Shown here piece after piece: positions 4,937-5,166 of a stretch of 5,166 nt of DNA. A model generated the notes under the pieces. It was not told the origin of the DNA and did not search any database. It saw only the letters and a program-made list of their open reading frames with translations. The DNA comes from an uncultured Porphyromonadaceae bacterium (GTDB lineage: Bacteria; Bacteroidota; Bacteroidia; Bacteroidales; Muribaculaceae): positions 1-5,166 of the forward strand of contig CAMWQY010000203.1 of the NCBI GenBank assembly GCA_947176355.1, read 5' to 3'. The position numbers and the translations under genes are program-made. How positions within the stretch are numbered: position 1 is the stretch's first letter; each line of letters opens with the position of its first letter.

Positions 4937-4999
4937 TTTTAAGACAGAAACACATAAAACACATATTTCTTTTTGTCCTTTTGTGCTTCTGTCTTAAAA
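4937..4999. repeat. L-R palindrome, long imperfect hairpin
   Basis: TTTTAAGACAGAAACACA (4937-4954) pairs with TGTGCTTCTGTCTTAAAA (4982-4999) over 18 positions with one A-C mismatch. These are one L copy and one R copy facing each other. The loop is 27 nt and can pair partly. The element lies 17 nt after the stop of the 4243 gene. It could act as a two-way transcription end or mRNA stabiliser, but no T-run follows the plus-strand stem. The R arm is part of the P2 module that starts at 4979. Confidence 0.85.
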
Positions 5000-5044
5000 A
5001 AGTGGAGGGATCTTTGAATTTTTTCATTGATGTCACTATATTCA
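4979..5044 (+). promoter_or_regulatory. P2-type promoter module, copy 2
   Basis: R half-repeat (4979-4994), AAAAAAGTGGAG (4997-5008), -33 TTTG at 5013-5016, 20 nt, then TATATTCA at 5037-5044 (two bases from TAnnTTTG). It aligns with 1611-1677 over the whole length, including AATTTTT after the -33 box and GTCACTATA at the -7 box. Transcription would start near 5051, about 18 nt before ATG 5069. Confidence 0.7.
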
Positions 5045-5068
5045 AGACGTAATTTACTGATAAGGAAA

Positions 5069-5166
5069 ATGGGAAATAACAGATTTTACTATTCTCGCAC
5101 TTATGATTATCGTGAACCATCGGGCAGCCGAAGATGGTATATGTTCAATCTTGTGGAAGACGGAGG
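5069..5166 (+). CDS. Start of an unidentified gene, cut by window end
   Basis: ATG 5069 opens a frame of 32 codons that continues past the window edge. It is the only ATG in this frame near the promoter, and TAAGGA (5061-5066) just before it could help ribosome binding. The visible residues, MGNNRFYYSRTYDYREPSGS then RRWYMFNLVEDGG, are hydrophilic and rich in Arg and Tyr, with no signal peptide. I do not recognise the family. The P2 promoter module immediately upstream supports a real gene start. Confidence 0.6.
   Translation, partial: MGNNRFYYSRTYDYREPSGSRRWYMFNLVEDG

Noticed and set aside
4937..4999. Classical intrinsic terminator after the 4243 gene
   Set aside because: The stem is long enough, but the 3' arm is followed by an A-run, not a T-run, on the plus strand. 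It was kept as a palindromic repeat instead.

Overview
The window looks like an accessory stretch of a Bacteroidota genome, most likely a gut Bacteroidales. The evidence is the promoter grammar: six sites fit the Bacteroidota sigma-factor pattern (a TTG or TTTG at -33, then TAnnTTTG or a close variant at -7), all with exactly 20 nt between the two boxes. In addition, the first gene belongs to a family that is strongly expanded in Bacteroidota. I cannot name the species; a Muribaculaceae or Prevotellaceae-like source is only a guess.

Layout. Positions 3-1154 hold the 3' part of an AAA-ATPase-like/PD-(D/E)XK protein whose N-terminus lies before the window. Positions 1155-1711 are non-coding and crowded: three direct copies (L) then three inverted copies (R) of one intergenic repeat, two copies of a promoter type called P1 here, two hairpins, and a second promoter type, P2. 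Positions 1712-1874 carry a decayed HD-domain (SpoT/Rel-like hydrolase) gene with its middle deleted. Two unrecognised or poorly characterised genes follow (1933-2268 and 2320-3102), probably co-transcribed. Positions 3103-3424 are non-coding: more R repeats, a third P1 promoter, a hairpin ending in a T-run that could end a roughly 90-nt RNA, and a separate good promoter close to the next gene. Genes 3425-4246 (possibly uracil-DNA-glycosylase-like) and 4243-4920 (possibly a catalytically dead alpha/beta hydrolase) overlap by ATGA and form a two-gene operon. Positions 4921-5068 hold a long L-R palindrome and a second P2 module, followed by the start of a new gene that runs off the window at 5166.

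How it fits together. The genes do not form a recognisable pathway. What unifies the window is the intergenic architecture: a gene ends, an L/R palindromic repeat follows, and a stereotyped promoter with shared flanking sequence starts the next unit. The repeated promoter modules, the HD-gene remnant and promoters with no gene behind them suggest a cassette-like region that gains and loses genes. The most interesting candidates are this repeat-plus-promoter system, the possible small RNA at 3261-3352 and the 3425-4920 gene pair.
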